From Rhodocytophaga rosea (lineage in GTDB: Bacteria; Bacteroidota; Bacteroidia; Cytophagales; 172606-1), in assembly GCF_010119975.1 (NCBI RefSeq), contig NZ_CP048222.1, forward strand, positions 868,001-932,000: a DNA stretch of 64,000 nt. The letters are read 5' to 3'. The translations under genes were made by a program, and so were the position numbers. Each line of letters begins with the position of its first letter. Position 1 is the first letter of the stretch. The notes beneath the pieces are model-generated. The model was not told the DNA's origin. It searched no databases and was given only the letters and a program-made list of their open reading frames with translations. Below are positions 1 through 9,380 of this stretch, one piece after another.

Positions 1-1
1 G

Positions 2-61
2 AAAGCCTATAATAAGCTCGAAGATTGCTGCAAAAAAGATAAGCCGGTACATGTAGATTAA
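2..61 (+). CDS. C-terminal end of an unidentified protein (partial)
   Basis: Nineteen codons are open from the window edge to a TAA stop and end in KDKPVHVD. A strong hairpin terminator follows about 30 bases later, which suggests this is the true 3' end of a plus-strand gene. The fragment is too short to assign a family; it holds a CC pair and is rich in charged residues. Confidence 0.45.
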   Translation, partial: KAYNKLEDCCKKDKPVHVD

Positions 62-91
62 GATATTTCTTGGCCGACCTTCATAGACTAC

Positions 92-134
92 AAAAAACAT
101 AGCGAGAAAGGTATAAATTCTCGCTATGTTTTTT
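92..134. terminator. Bidirectional rho-independent terminator
   Basis: A perfect 16-bp inverted repeat (92-107 pairing with 119-134, core CATAGCGAGA / TCTCGCTATG) is flanked by A and T runs. It lies between two convergent genes and can serve both the partial gene at 2-61 and the DUF5686 gene that ends at 137. Confidence 0.85.
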
Positions 135-136
135 TA

Positions 137-2752
137 CTATTCCTCCGAAAAATTCACACCTATACTGGTAGCAATACCGATTCTCAAGCCATAGCCTACA
201 TATTTTCCATCCCGGAAAGCAGCGGCAGCCTCCAGCCGGAATATGCGTAAGATACCATCAATGGAATACCCAACTTCCGTATAGTTTCTGGAAGTAGGCG
301 TTGCCAGGTAATTCACAAATACATTTTCCCGGATACCAGTCAGGCGGACGATGGGGATAGTAGTTACCAGGAATTTGCGGAACTGGTAATGTACATTGGC
401 TACAAAATATTTGTCAGCGGTGCTATACCGGTAATAATCCAGCACGCGGAAACTGCCTACCGGGTCAGAAGTAGAAAAGGGTGTTCGGTTGCCTAAAAAA
501 TGCTTGTAATCCATAAAGAATAGCTTATCCTTGTTCAGGAACATGCCTCCTTTTAAAGCCACGTCTACTTTCCCTCGTACACCTATATCAAAGCCATGTT
601 TCATCCCCAGTTCCAGCTGATCAAAACGGACATCGCTGCCTAAAATACCATCAAAACCCCGGCGATAATCCAACGAAAACGTGGGAGACGAACTGGAGAT
701 TTCCCGTTTCTCGCCATTTATAATGCGGTACTTCAACCAGGGACGGGCTGAAATACCTATGCTTCCGATAAATGCTTCATGTTCCGGGAAACCAGTATCT
801 AATAACTCTTCATTTTCAGGACGGTTCGGCGTATAGCCTTCTATTTTTCGCCTATCAATTATTTTAAAATTTGAGCTATTGGCCAGTTCCCGGCGTCGCA
901 TCCAGGTAAGATTGGAATTCAGGCTGATTTTGTTGCCAATTTTGGTACGGTAGAGCAGGTTTACAAAATCCCGCTCATAGAGTTTCATCAGGTTTTGTTC
1001 TAAAAACAAGGTAGTAAATGTATTCACCAACGGCCAGATGGATTCATCCTGGTTATACTGGCGAATGTAGCGACCACCCTGCAATTCGAGCCGGTAGTTT
1101 TTATTCTGAAGCCTCATCGTAAGCAGCCCCGAAAGTTTTTCTCTGGAAAAGGCATAGCGGAATGCCGGCGTAATTGAAAAACGGGTTTTATTGGTATCCG
1201 GCAAAATAGTCCCAAACGTGAGCTTATAGATCAGATTCAAGCCTTCTACGGTATTAAAACCACCCACTGGCGTATGAATGCGGAAATTAGAGCGCTTAGA
1301 AAGTTTGTAGTTATCTCCCATAATAATATCCCAGGGCTGAAAACCTTTGTGTTTGGAAGCTTTTACTGTATCACCTTCGGCTTTCTTCCGGTCTTCCACG
1401 GCCAGGCTATCAGAAATCTGATAACCTTTTACTTCCTCTTTCAACAAAGGCACAGGTCGGATAGAATCCCAGTAAGCGGTATTCTTTTTATAAGCCAGGC
1501 TGTCAATTTTGTAGGTAGTATTGGCTACAACTTCCGGTTCTTTCTGGGCTTTGATTTCCTGCTTTTCATACTCCTTGAGCATCTTTTTCAACTCTTTCCG
1601 CCCGATCTCTTTTCCGGATGCCATGCGTTCCTGTAATGGCTGATCTTTCTGGCCAAATTTTTTCTCTGCTTCTTTGGCCTCCTCTTTTTCCAGCTTATCA
1701 TCAATCACCTCCATCGCTTCCACGTACACTTCCGGATTCATTGTGATTTTGTAATTGCTGATGGTAGCCAGGTAATTGTATTCAAACTCAAAGCCTAAGT
1801 ATTTTCCATTTACCTTAAAACGGTGGGATACCGGCAGCCAGGCTTTATCTTCGATGGGTGCATACTGCATTTTAATGCCAATATCTATGCCCAGTTTGGT
1901 AGTTTGCACATCGAGGCTGTGAATACTCCACCAGTTTTCTACAATATAGATCATACCCGATACCACATTATCTCCTCTGGAACGGGGTGTCACTTTGATG
2001 CGGCTCACCTGGAAACTACGATCCTGGAAAGTGCCCTGGTATTCAAAGCGGTAATAGGCAAAGGCTTTGGGAGAAAGGGGTGAAACCGTTTCGGCTACTT
2101 CCGGATGATAAAAACTACCAAAAATAAAAGGATTCGGTGAGGTATTATTGTCTTTGCCATCGCTGCGGATAGAGATTACCTTTTCGCCAAACGTATTCGG
2201 ACGGGTATAGGTAATTTCGCTTACAGATTCTGAAATATACACCCGGTCTTTGGTGATACCTTCTTTTTCGAGGGTTTTCTTAGCCAGCCAGGGATAATCT
2301 TTGAGTTGGCCTGAACCTTTGATATACACCGTTGCCGCATATGAATCTATAGACTGGGTATGATATTTAGCCTTAGCAATGGCTTTACGCATAATGGTAT
2401 AAGCCGGGTCTTCTTTACCAGCCCTCACTTCAATATCCTTCAGTTGTACCACCTGGGTTTTCAACACGATATTTACTTCTACAAAGTCATTCCCAACGGT
2501 TACCTGCCGGCTTTCTGTTTCATAGCCCAGAAACTGGTATGAAACTTCATAGGTTCCGGCTGGAAGTGCTATTTCATAAAAACCATCAGCATTGGCAGCC
2601 GTACCGGTTCCCGCCTGTTTTACAAAAATAGTGGCAAATGCCAGAATGGTTCCGTCGTCTCCTTTGACAGTACCACGGATGCCTCCGGCGAAAGCCTGAC
2701 TATTCAATAAAAAGAGGAGAAGTGAGAAAAAAATGATGCGTTTCTGTTTCAT
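137..2752 (-). CDS. DUF5686 / carboxypeptidase-regulatory-like outer-membrane protein
   Basis: An 871-residue secreted protein. It starts with a signal peptide (MKQKRIIFFSLLLFLL, cleavage near AFA-GG). A CarboxypepD_reg-like Ig fold occupies roughly residues 24-105, with the usual 'GxVkGddGt.laFAtifVk' and 'aGtYEvsyqflGYe' pattern. The rest matches DUF5686, a Bacteroidota family predicted to form an outer-membrane barrel. The last third has many alternating, aromatic-rich strands typical of such barrels. A Lys/Glu-rich stretch near residues 350-410 probably lies outside the barrel. The family has no established function. The gene stands alone, with a terminator just downstream and a 339-base divergent gap upstream. 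Confidence 0.88.
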   Translation of the reverse strand: MKQKRIIFFSLLLFLLNSQAFAGGIRGTVKGDDGTILAFATIFVKQAGTGTAANADGFYEIALPAGTYEVSYQFLGYETESRQVTVGNDFVEVNIVLKTQVVQLKDIEVRAGKEDPAYTIMRKAIAKAKYHTQSIDSYAATVYIKGSGQLKDYPWLAKKTLEKEGITKDRVYISESVSEITYTRPNTFGEKVISIRSDGKDNNTSPNPFIFGSFYHPEVAETVSPLSPKAFAYYRFEYQGTFQDRSFQVSRIKVTPRSRGDNVVSGMIYIVENWWSIHSLDVQTTKLGIDIGIKMQYAPIEDKAWLPVSHRFKVNGKYLGFEFEYNYLATISNYKITMNPEVYVEAMEVIDDKLEKEEAKEAEKKFGQKDQPLQERMASGKEIGRKELKKMLKEYEKQEIKAQKEPEVVANTTYKIDSLAYKKNTAYWDSIRPVPLLKEEVKGYQISDSLAVEDRKKAEGDTVKASKHKGFQPWDIIMGDNYKLSKRSNFRIHTPVGGFNTVEGLNLIYKLTFGTILPDTNKTRFSITPAFRYAFSREKLSGLLTMRLQNKNYRLELQGGRYIRQYNQDESIWPLVNTFTTLFLEQNLMKLYERDFVNLLYRTKIGNKISLNSNLTWMRRRELANSSNFKIIDRRKIEGYTPNRPENEELLDTGFPEHEAFIGSIGISARPWLKYRIINGEKREISSSSPTFSLDYRRGFDGILGSDVRFDQLELGMKHGFDIGVRGKVDVALKGGMFLNKDKLFFMDYKHFLGNRTPFSTSDPVGSFRVLDYYRYSTADKYFVANVHYQFRKFLVTTIPIVRLTGIRENVFVNYLATPTSRNYTEVGYSIDGILRIFRLEAAAAFRDGKYVGYGLRIGIATSIGVNFSEE

Positions 2753-3091
2753 AAGGCGGCTGGCAAATTACCTGCATTACGCATGGATTCCAAGATATCA
2801 AACAAGATACACATTTTTGTTTGATGCCCTATATTCCGGAAGCAGTGTAACAGGCGTTTATTAGAACAGATGCCTGAATATAGTATATGGTTGCAAGAGA
2901 TAAGAATTTATCCCTCCCGCCTTCGAAATCAAAAATACCAGATGTTTTTAACTGTATATTCTACTTATCAGAGTTTCCTTTGCGGAAATAAAATAAATAA
3001 TAATTGAACACAATAAGGTACAATTCAATGCGCAACTTTTAGAGTTTAATTCAATATCTTTAATTTGCAATCCATTTTGTTATCGATTCGA
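2753..3091. other. Divergent intergenic region
   Basis: This gap separates the minus-strand DUF5686 gene from the plus-strand FAD/Fe-S oxidase, so both promoters should lie here. It is AT-rich, especially from 2985 to 3065. I see no convincing palindrome, RNA gene or open frame in it. Confidence 0.5.
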
Positions 3092-6022
3092 ATGCTTGAC
3101 AAGTTGCTTGACCATTTCTCGGGAGAATTATATTACCAGGATAATGCGCACCACCGTGCCCTCAAAAATGTATATGCTACAGATGCTTCTGTTTACCAGG
3201 AACAACCCCTGGCCGTTGCTATTCCCAAAACAGTTGATGATCTGCGCAACTTAATCAGCTTTGCCTATGAACAGGAAATTACCCTCATTCCTAGGGCTGC
3301 CGGTACTTCACTGGCTGGGCAAGTAGTCGGCAGTGGTATTGTAACAGATATTTCCAAACATTTTACTAAAGTACTGGAAGTAAACCAGCAGGAACAGTGG
3401 GTACGGGTACAACCAGGCGTTATCCGGGATGATTTAAATGCTCATCTGAAAGAATATGGCTTAATGTTCGGGCCTGAAACTTCTACCTCCAGCCGGGCGA
3501 TGATTGGAGGAATGATCGGCAATAACTCCTGTGGCCTGCATTCTATTATCTGGGGCGCTACCAGGGATAATCTGCTGGAAGTGAAAGGTTTTTTAGCTGA
3601 TGGCAGTGAAGCAATATTCGGAGCGCTGACAAAAGAGGAGTTTTATAACAAATGCCGCCTACCGACTGCTGAAGGTAAAATTTACCAGGCTATTGAGAAG
3701 TTGCTAAGTGAGCCTGAAAATCAGGAGGCCATCCAGAAAGGGTTTCCCAAGAAGAATATCACCCGCCGCAATACCGGATATGCCCTGGATTATGTGCTCG
3801 ACATGCTGGCATTTGAGGGAACCAAGCCCTTTAATATGTGCAAACTGATTGCGGGTTCAGAAGGTACCTTGTTTTTTGTAACTGAAGCCAAACTCAAATT
3901 GCTGCCTTTGCCACCCAAAGAACCTGGTATGGTAGCCATTCATACTAATAGCATTCACGAAGCATTGCTAGCCAATCTGATCGCCCTCCGCCATCAGTGT
4001 TCAAGTTCTGAGTTAGTCGACGATTTTATTCTGGAATTCACTAAAACCAATATCGAACAATCCAAAAACCGCTTTTTTATTGAAGGAGAACCCAAAGCCA
4101 TATTAATGGTGGAGTTTTTTGATGATACTGTTACTGGTTTACTGGAAAAAGCCAATACATTAATTGAAGACCTGAAAAAAGCGGGCTTAGGTTATGCCTA
4201 TCCGGTGTTGCTGGGCGACGATTCAAAAAAAGCCTGGGAACTGCGGAAAGCCGGACTTGGACTGCTGCGCAATTTACCTGGTGATACCCAATGTGTAAAC
4301 CTGATTGAAGATTGTGCCGTAGATACCGCCGACCTTCCCTCCTATATCGCTGAACTGGAAACCTTACTAAAAAACCATGGGGTCAGGTACTCTATGTATG
4401 CACATGCCGGTGCTGGTGAATTGCATGTGGAACCGATGATCAACCTGAAAACCAAGGCTGGCAAAGGTCTTTTCCGTACCATTCTCCAGGAAACCAGTGC
4501 CTTAGTAAAGAAATACAATGGTTCGTTAAGTGGTGAGCACGGTGACGGTCGTCTTCGGGGTGAATTTATTCCCTTTATGATGGGTGATAAAAATTATGCG
4601 CTCTTTAAGCAGATAAAAAACATATTCGACCCAAAAGGAATTTTTAACCGGGGAAAGATAGTCGACACCCCACCCATGAACGAATTTCTGCGTTACCAGC
4701 CCGACCAGGCGCAGCCTCATATAGCTACTACCCTCGATTTTTCGGCCCAGGAGGGCATCTTGCATCTGGCCGAAAAATGCAGCGGTTCCGGAGATTGCCG
4801 CAAAACCCACATCACCGGTGGAACGATGTGCCCCAGCTATATGGCCACCCGCAGCGAACGGGATACTACCAGAGCAAGGGCTAATATGCTCCGTCATTTT
4901 TATACCGGAACGCTTGCTTCAGAGGGAGAAAAAGTAAGTATGGAACAGGTAAAAGATGTACTTGATCTGTGTCTTTCCTGCAAAGGCTGTAAATCAGAAT
5001 GCCCTTCGAGTGTAGATGTGGGAAAGATGAAAGCTGAATTTACCCAGCAGTATTATGATACACATGGTATCCCGTTACGCTCACGGCTCATCAGTGATTT
5101 TACCAAACAAATGAAACTGGCTTCGCTGGCTCCCTGGGGATATAATCTGATTTTTGGAACAGCTTCTCTGAGGCAATTGGCAAATAATATGGTGGGATTC
5201 CATCCGAAGCGGACCATGCCAAAATTATATACTACTACTTTACGAGAATGGTGGAAAAAGCAAAAGGCCAATAAGAGTAACCAGACTTCCAACGGCATAG
5301 TTTATTTGTTCTGTGATGAATTCACTAATTATAATGATGTGGAAATCGGCCAGAAACTGATCTTATTACTGCAAAGACTCGGCTATCAGGTAGAAATTCC
5401 GCAGCATCTGGAAAGTGCCCGGACTTATCTGTCTAAAGGCCTGGTGAAAAAGGCAAAGGAAATTGCCATACAAAATGTAGAAGTGCTTTCAAAAATAGTA
5501 ACCAGCAATGCTCCTATTATCGGCATTGAGCCCTCTGCTATTCTCACTCTGCGGGATGAATACCTTGATCTGGTACCCAATGAGCTTAAAAAGGCTGCAG
5601 TTCATCTGGCAAGTTGTACCTGGTTATTTGACGAATGGTTTGCCAATGAGATTGATAAAGGAAATATCCGGAAAGAAGCCTTTACTACAGAAAAAAAGCT
5701 AATTAAACTGCATGGTCATTGCCACCAGAAAGCCCTTTCTTCACTTACATTCACTAAAAAAGCATTGTCGTTGCCAGCAAACTACGAATTACATCTGATT
5801 CCATCTGGGTGTTGTGGCATGGCTGGCTCATTTGGGTATGAAAAGGAACACTACGATGTTTCCATGCAGATTGGAGAACTGGTATTATTTCCAACCGTCC
5901 GTAAGCAGCCAGAAGATGTAATTATTGCTGCTCCTGGCACCAGTTGCCGCCACCAGATTAAGGATGGCACTGGCCGTATCGCCTTGCATCCGGCAGAAAT
6001 CCTATATAATGCCTTATTGTAG
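3092..6022 (+). CDS. FAD-binding and 4Fe-4S oxidoreductase (D-lactate/2-hydroxyacid dehydrogenase type)
   Basis: A large membrane-peripheral flavoprotein of the YdiJ/D-2-hydroxyacid dehydrogenase type, about 976 residues. The N-terminal FAD_binding_4 domain shows IPRAAGTSLAG and the GGMIGNNSCG loop. It is followed by a FAD-oxidase C-terminal domain (AHAGAGELHVEP, SGEHGDGRLRGEF). A ferredoxin-like 4Fe-4S module comes next (CSGSGDC, then CLSCKGCKSECP). A CCG-type domain closes the protein (HGHCHQKAL, SGCCGMAGSFGYE). These fused parts suggest oxidation of a 2-hydroxyacid with electrons passed through Fe-S clusters to quinone; the substrate cannot be read from sequence. The frame is open back to a TTG at 3065, but the ATG at 3092 (MLDKLLDHF) is the likelier start. 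The heparinase-like gene follows 27 bases downstream. Confidence 0.9.
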   Translation: MLDKLLDHFSGELYYQDNAHHRALKNVYATDASVYQEQPLAVAIPKTVDDLRNLISFAYEQEITLIPRAAGTSLAGQVVGSGIVTDISKHFTKVLEVNQQEQWVRVQPGVIRDDLNAHLKEYGLMFGPETSTSSRAMIGGMIGNNSCGLHSIIWGATRDNLLEVKGFLADGSEAIFGALTKEEFYNKCRLPTAEGKIYQAIEKLLSEPENQEAIQKGFPKKNITRRNTGYALDYVLDMLAFEGTKPFNMCKLIAGSEGTLFFVTEAKLKLLPLPPKEPGMVAIHTNSIHEALLANLIALRHQCSSSELVDDFILEFTKTNIEQSKNRFFIEGEPKAILMVEFFDDTVTGLLEKANTLIEDLKKAGLGYAYPVLLGDDSKKAWELRKAGLGLLRNLPGDTQCVNLIEDCAVDTADLPSYIAELETLLKNHGVRYSMYAHAGAGELHVEPMINLKTKAGKGLFRTILQETSALVKKYNGSLSGEHGDGRLRGEFIPFMMGDKNYALFKQIKNIFDPKGIFNRGKIVDTPPMNEFLRYQPDQAQPHIATTLDFSAQEGILHLAEKCSGSGDCRKTHITGGTMCPSYMATRSERDTTRARANMLRHFYTGTLASEGEKVSMEQVKDVLDLCLSCKGCKSECPSSVDVGKMKAEFTQQYYDTHGIPLRSRLISDFTKQMKLASLAPWGYNLIFGTASLRQLANNMVGFHPKRTMPKLYTTTLREWWKKQKANKSNQTSNGIVYLFCDEFTNYNDVEIGQKLILLLQRLGYQVEIPQHLESARTYLSKGLVKKAKEIAIQNVEVLSKIVTSNAPIIGIEPSAILTLRDEYLDLVPNELKKAAVHLASCTWLFDEWFANEIDKGNIRKEAFTTEKKLIKLHGHCHQKALSSLTFTKKALSLPANYELHLIPSGCCGMAGSFGYEKEHYDVSMQIGELVLFPTVRKQPEDVIIAAPGTSCRHQIKDGTGRIALHPAEILYNALL

Positions 6023-6049
6023 CAAAACCGCTTCTAGCCCTTCCTGAAC

Positions 6050-7948
6050 ATGAAAACCATTTGCCAGTTCTTGCTCTTACTACTCTTCCTGCTATCCTGT
6101 ACGCTTTCACTTAACGCACAAACCCTGCCGCAGTCAACATTTACCAGTTTACCCTCTCATCCCAGGATTTTACTTCTGGCAGGTGAAGAAAAGAGCATTC
6201 AGGCAAGTATAGAAGCAGACCAGAGCTGGAAAAAAGTGCATCAGGCTATTCTGGATGAATGCGAAAAGATCATAGCAACAGAACCGGTACAGAGAATCCA
6301 GATCGGCAGGCGCTTGCTGGATAAGTCCAGGGAATGTTTGAGAAGGGTATTTTATTTGTCATATGCCTACAGGTTGAATAAACAAGCGAAATACCTGAAG
6401 CGGGCAGAAAAAGAATTACTGGCGGTATCGGCATTCAGCGACTGGAATCCCTCCCACTTTCTGGATGTAGCCGAAATGACCATGGCCGTAGCAATTGGTT
6501 ACGACTGGATGTATGATGCCTTGCCGGAAGAATCGAGAAACAAAATCAAAGAAGCCATCCTCAAAAAGGGCATTGAACCTTCCCTGGATACCCAATACAA
6601 TAGCTGGCTAAAGGCTACCCATAACTGGAATCAGGTGTGTAATGCCGGTATCACCTACGGCGCTTTAGCTATTTTTGAAGACCAACCGCAGCTGGCGCAG
6701 CAAATCATTACCCGGAGTATTGAGAGCATAGTATTGCCCTTAAAAGACTATGAACCCGATGGTGCTTATCCGGAGGGATATAGTTACTGGGGCTATGGCA
6801 CGAGTTTCCAGGTGCTATTTAACAGCGCTATCGAAAAACTTTTCGGGAATATTGCTAGTGTGGGCAACCAGCCGGGCTTTATGAAAACGGCTGCTTACCT
6901 GCTGCACATGACAGGCCCGACCGGAAGCAGTTTTAATTACTCAGATGCTGGTACTGAAACTGGCCTGCAGCCGGCTATGTTCTGGTTTGCCCAGAAATTA
7001 AAACAACCTTCCTTGTTGTGGGCAGAAAAAGAGCAATTAGTAAATAGCCGGGAGAATATCCGCACCAATAACCGACTGCTTCCAGCCATGATACTATGGG
7101 GTCATGATGTCCGCTTAAATAAAATTTCAGCACCAACAAATAAACTGTGGGTAGGACAAGGCAAAAACCCGGTTGCCCTTATGCGTACCTCCTGGACTGA
7201 TCCCAATGCCATTTATGTAGGGTTCAAAGCTGGTTCTCCTTCCGTAAATCACGGGCATATGGATGTAGGTTCGTTTGTAATGGATGCCGTTGGCGAAAGA
7301 TGGGCCATGGATTTTGGGTTACAAAATTATGAATCACTAGAATCGAAAGGTATTAGCATCTGGGGCAGAGAGCAGGGAGCACAACGATGGGAAGTATTCC
7401 GGTATAATAATTTTTCACATAATACATTAACAGTAAACTATTCTCTGCAACTGGTGGATGGTTACGCCACCATTACAACTTCCTCCGATAAATCATCTGC
7501 ACTCTATGCCATAACAGACCTGACGAGCCTGTATAATAACCAGCTTAACAGCGCCAAAAGAGGTATTTCCATTATTGATCAGCAATATATAGTGGTGCGG
7601 GATGAAATTGAAACAGCTGATTCCTCCTGCTTCGTCCGATGGACTATGCTCACTTCGGCAAATGCCAGAATAAGCGGAAAAGATGCAATAGAACTCAGTA
7701 AAAATGGGAAAAAGCTGCTTTTGAAAGTGCAAAGTCCGGCCAAGGTTATCTTAAAAACCTGGCCTACCGATCCGCCAAAACCCTATGATGCCCCTAATCC
7801 TGGTACTATGCTGGTGGGTTTTGAAGTAGAAATTCCAAAAAACTCCAGAGAAGCGTTTACAGTATTGCTTATTCCGCAAAATAATACCAAAAAAATATCG
7901 AGAGAAACTTTGCCTTTAGAAAACTGGCGTAAAGCAGTAGTTAAATAA
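6050..7948 (+). CDS. Secreted heparinase II/III family polysaccharide lyase
   Basis: A 632-residue exported protein with a signal peptide ending near LNAQ. The first part (about 30-370) is an alpha-helical toroid with conserved stretches THNWNQVCNAG and PEGYSYWGYG. The second (about 380-600) is the beta-sandwich Hepar_II_III domain with VNHGHMDVGSF. These Asn, Tyr and His positions fit the catalytic set of heparinase II-like and PL15/PL17-like lyases, which cleave uronate-containing polysaccharides by beta-elimination. The actual glycan is unknown. It follows the FAD/Fe-S oxidase by 27 bases and may share its transcript. No SusC/SusD pair is adjacent, so this is not an obvious polysaccharide-utilisation locus. 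Confidence 0.85.
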   Translation: MKTICQFLLLLLFLLSCTLSLNAQTLPQSTFTSLPSHPRILLLAGEEKSIQASIEADQSWKKVHQAILDECEKIIATEPVQRIQIGRRLLDKSRECLRRVFYLSYAYRLNKQAKYLKRAEKELLAVSAFSDWNPSHFLDVAEMTMAVAIGYDWMYDALPEESRNKIKEAILKKGIEPSLDTQYNSWLKATHNWNQVCNAGITYGALAIFEDQPQLAQQIITRSIESIVLPLKDYEPDGAYPEGYSYWGYGTSFQVLFNSAIEKLFGNIASVGNQPGFMKTAAYLLHMTGPTGSSFNYSDAGTETGLQPAMFWFAQKLKQPSLLWAEKEQLVNSRENIRTNNRLLPAMILWGHDVRLNKISAPTNKLWVGQGKNPVALMRTSWTDPNAIYVGFKAGSPSVNHGHMDVGSFVMDAVGERWAMDFGLQNYESLESKGISIWGREQGAQRWEVFRYNNFSHNTLTVNYSLQLVDGYATITTSSDKSSALYAITDLTSLYNNQLNSAKRGISIIDQQYIVVRDEIETADSSCFVRWTMLTSANARISGKDAIELSKNGKKLLLKVQSPAKVILKTWPTDPPKPYDAPNPGTMLVGFEVEIPKNSREAFTVLLIPQNNTKKISRETLPLENWRKAVVK

Positions 7949-8015
7949 TAAGTAGCAAACTGACCAATACTACTAGAAGAGCCATACTTTTCGCAAGGCT
8001 ACAAATTTGCAGAAA

Positions 8016-8219
8016 TCACATAAAATAATTTATTCTATTTTCCTGAATAATTGATAAAACCTGTCTTTTCGCTCCAATATTATCAACAGCTGTTTCCGCA
8101 GGAATTTTATACGCTTGGTTAAGATAGAGTTGAACGTTGCTTAAAAGCTTATTTCCTTTATAAAAAGTCGTGGGTATATTGAATCCATGATACCGAATTT
8201 GCTCAGAAAACTGACCAGA
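8016..8219 (-). pseudogene. Start-less open frame, possible gene remnant
   Basis: Sixty-seven codons are open between stops on the minus strand with no usable start codon. The translation looks protein-like (contains YHGFNIPTTFYKGNKLL and AETAVDNIGAKRQVL) and uses codons common in the neighbours. I do not recognise the family. It partly overlaps, on the opposite strand, the ABC-ATPase remnant at 8183-8257. It could be a decayed C-terminus or chance. Confidence 0.25.
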
Positions 8220-8257
8220 TTATTGAAATGAATGATGGAGAAATTATCCGGAAATAA
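8183..8257 (+). pseudogene. Remnant of an ABC transporter ATPase C-terminus (LolD/MacB type)
   Basis: Immediately after an in-frame TGA at 8180-8182, 24 codons read IHDTEFAQKTDQII then EMNDGEIIRK and stop at 8255-8257. This matches the H-loop plus C-terminal tail of LolD/MacB/FtsE-type ATPases ('tHD.e.A..adrii.l.dG.iv'). Nothing else of the gene remains upstream, so it is a deletion scar. It ends 15 bases before the LytS-type kinase gene. Confidence 0.6.
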
Positions 8258-8272
8258 AGCAAAACTGCTATT

Positions 8273-9298
8273 ATGAGAACCGTTTATCCATTGCTGCATT
8301 TTGCCATTAAGAACAAAAAACAGATAGCAATTTTATCCTTAGCTACGGTAGCACTTATCATCCGGTTGATCTTGTTTCCTGAATTCGGATGGCAGTTTCA
8401 ACTGCTGATTTTTATTACTTCTGTTATTTCAATTACCATCATCTGGCATGCTCTTGAATATATTGATACTGTATTAAATCACCGCATACCCTATGAACAA
8501 GGGGTTTTCCGCAGGATCATCATCCAGGTAGCTATCGGCCTGGTGTTTTTGTACCTCTATATGTCTATGATCTTTTTGTTGTCAACCTATGTACTTCAAC
8601 TAAGAATAGATAAAATTCCCAGGCTACTTGGGTATGTGATTGCAACACTGATTATTTTAACTATAAATGGCGGCTCAATTGGCGCTTATTTTTTTAAAGA
8701 ATGGAAAAAAGCCATCTTGAAATCAGAGAGGCTGCAACGGGAAAGAACAATGGTACAATTTGAAAACCTAAAAAATCAGCTTAATCCCCATTTTCTGTTC
8801 AACAGCCTTACCTCCCTGAATAGCCTTATCTTCGAAAACCAGCAACTGGCATCGCAATTTTTACAACAGCTTTCTAAAGTATACCGCTATGTATTGCTGC
8901 ATAAAGAAAAAGAACTGGTAAACCTGGAGACTGAAATCAGGTTCATTGAAAACTATGTCTTCCTGCTCGAAACCCGTTTCTACGGCAGTCTGCACGTACA
9001 AATTGATATTCCAGCCGAAAGCAGGCCTAAACAAATCGTACCAGTTACTTTACAGATACTGATCGAAAATGCCATTAAACACAATATCGTAAATGAGGCG
9101 TATCCGCTTACGATTCGCATCTATACCCATGCCGGTTACCTGTGTGTGGAGAATAATCTGCAAAAGAAAAGTATTATTGAAAACTCGAATAAAATGGGCC
9201 TGGAAAATATGAAAGCCCTGTATAGTTTTTTATCTGATCAGCCCATGCAAATCAGCGAAGATAGCAATACATTCACCGTGAAAATTCCTTTACTTTAG
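8273..9298 (+). CDS. LytS/YehU-type sensor histidine kinase
   Basis: A 341-residue membrane kinase. About four hydrophobic helices span residues 15-140. A short coiled linker leads to the His_kinase domain (PF06580 type) with LNPHFLFNSLTSLNSL; the phospho-acceptor would be His173. The ATPase part carries QILIENAIKHN and a short glycine region (MGLENMKALYSFL), as usual in this family, which lacks a full G2 box. The LytTR regulator lies 82 bases downstream, so the two form a two-component pair. The signal is unknown; there is no extracytoplasmic domain of any size, so the membrane helices probably sense it. A second pair of the same design is at 33.8-35.7 kb. Confidence 0.9.
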   Translation: MRTVYPLLHFAIKNKKQIAILSLATVALIIRLILFPEFGWQFQLLIFITSVISITIIWHALEYIDTVLNHRIPYEQGVFRRIIIQVAIGLVFLYLYMSMIFLLSTYVLQLRIDKIPRLLGYVIATLIILTINGGSIGAYFFKEWKKAILKSERLQRERTMVQFENLKNQLNPHFLFNSLTSLNSLIFENQQLASQFLQQLSKVYRYVLLHKEKELVNLETEIRFIENYVFLLETRFYGSLHVQIDIPAESRPKQIVPVTLQILIENAIKHNIVNEAYPLTIRIYTHAGYLCVENNLQKKSIIENSNKMGLENMKALYSFLSDQPMQISEDSNTFTVKIPLL

Positions 9299-9380
9299 AT
9301 GTTGGCAGGTTTGGGTATATGAATGCTTGTAGGATGAATAAATAGTCAAATGTTAAATCTTGTAATTTTATATTCCTTCT

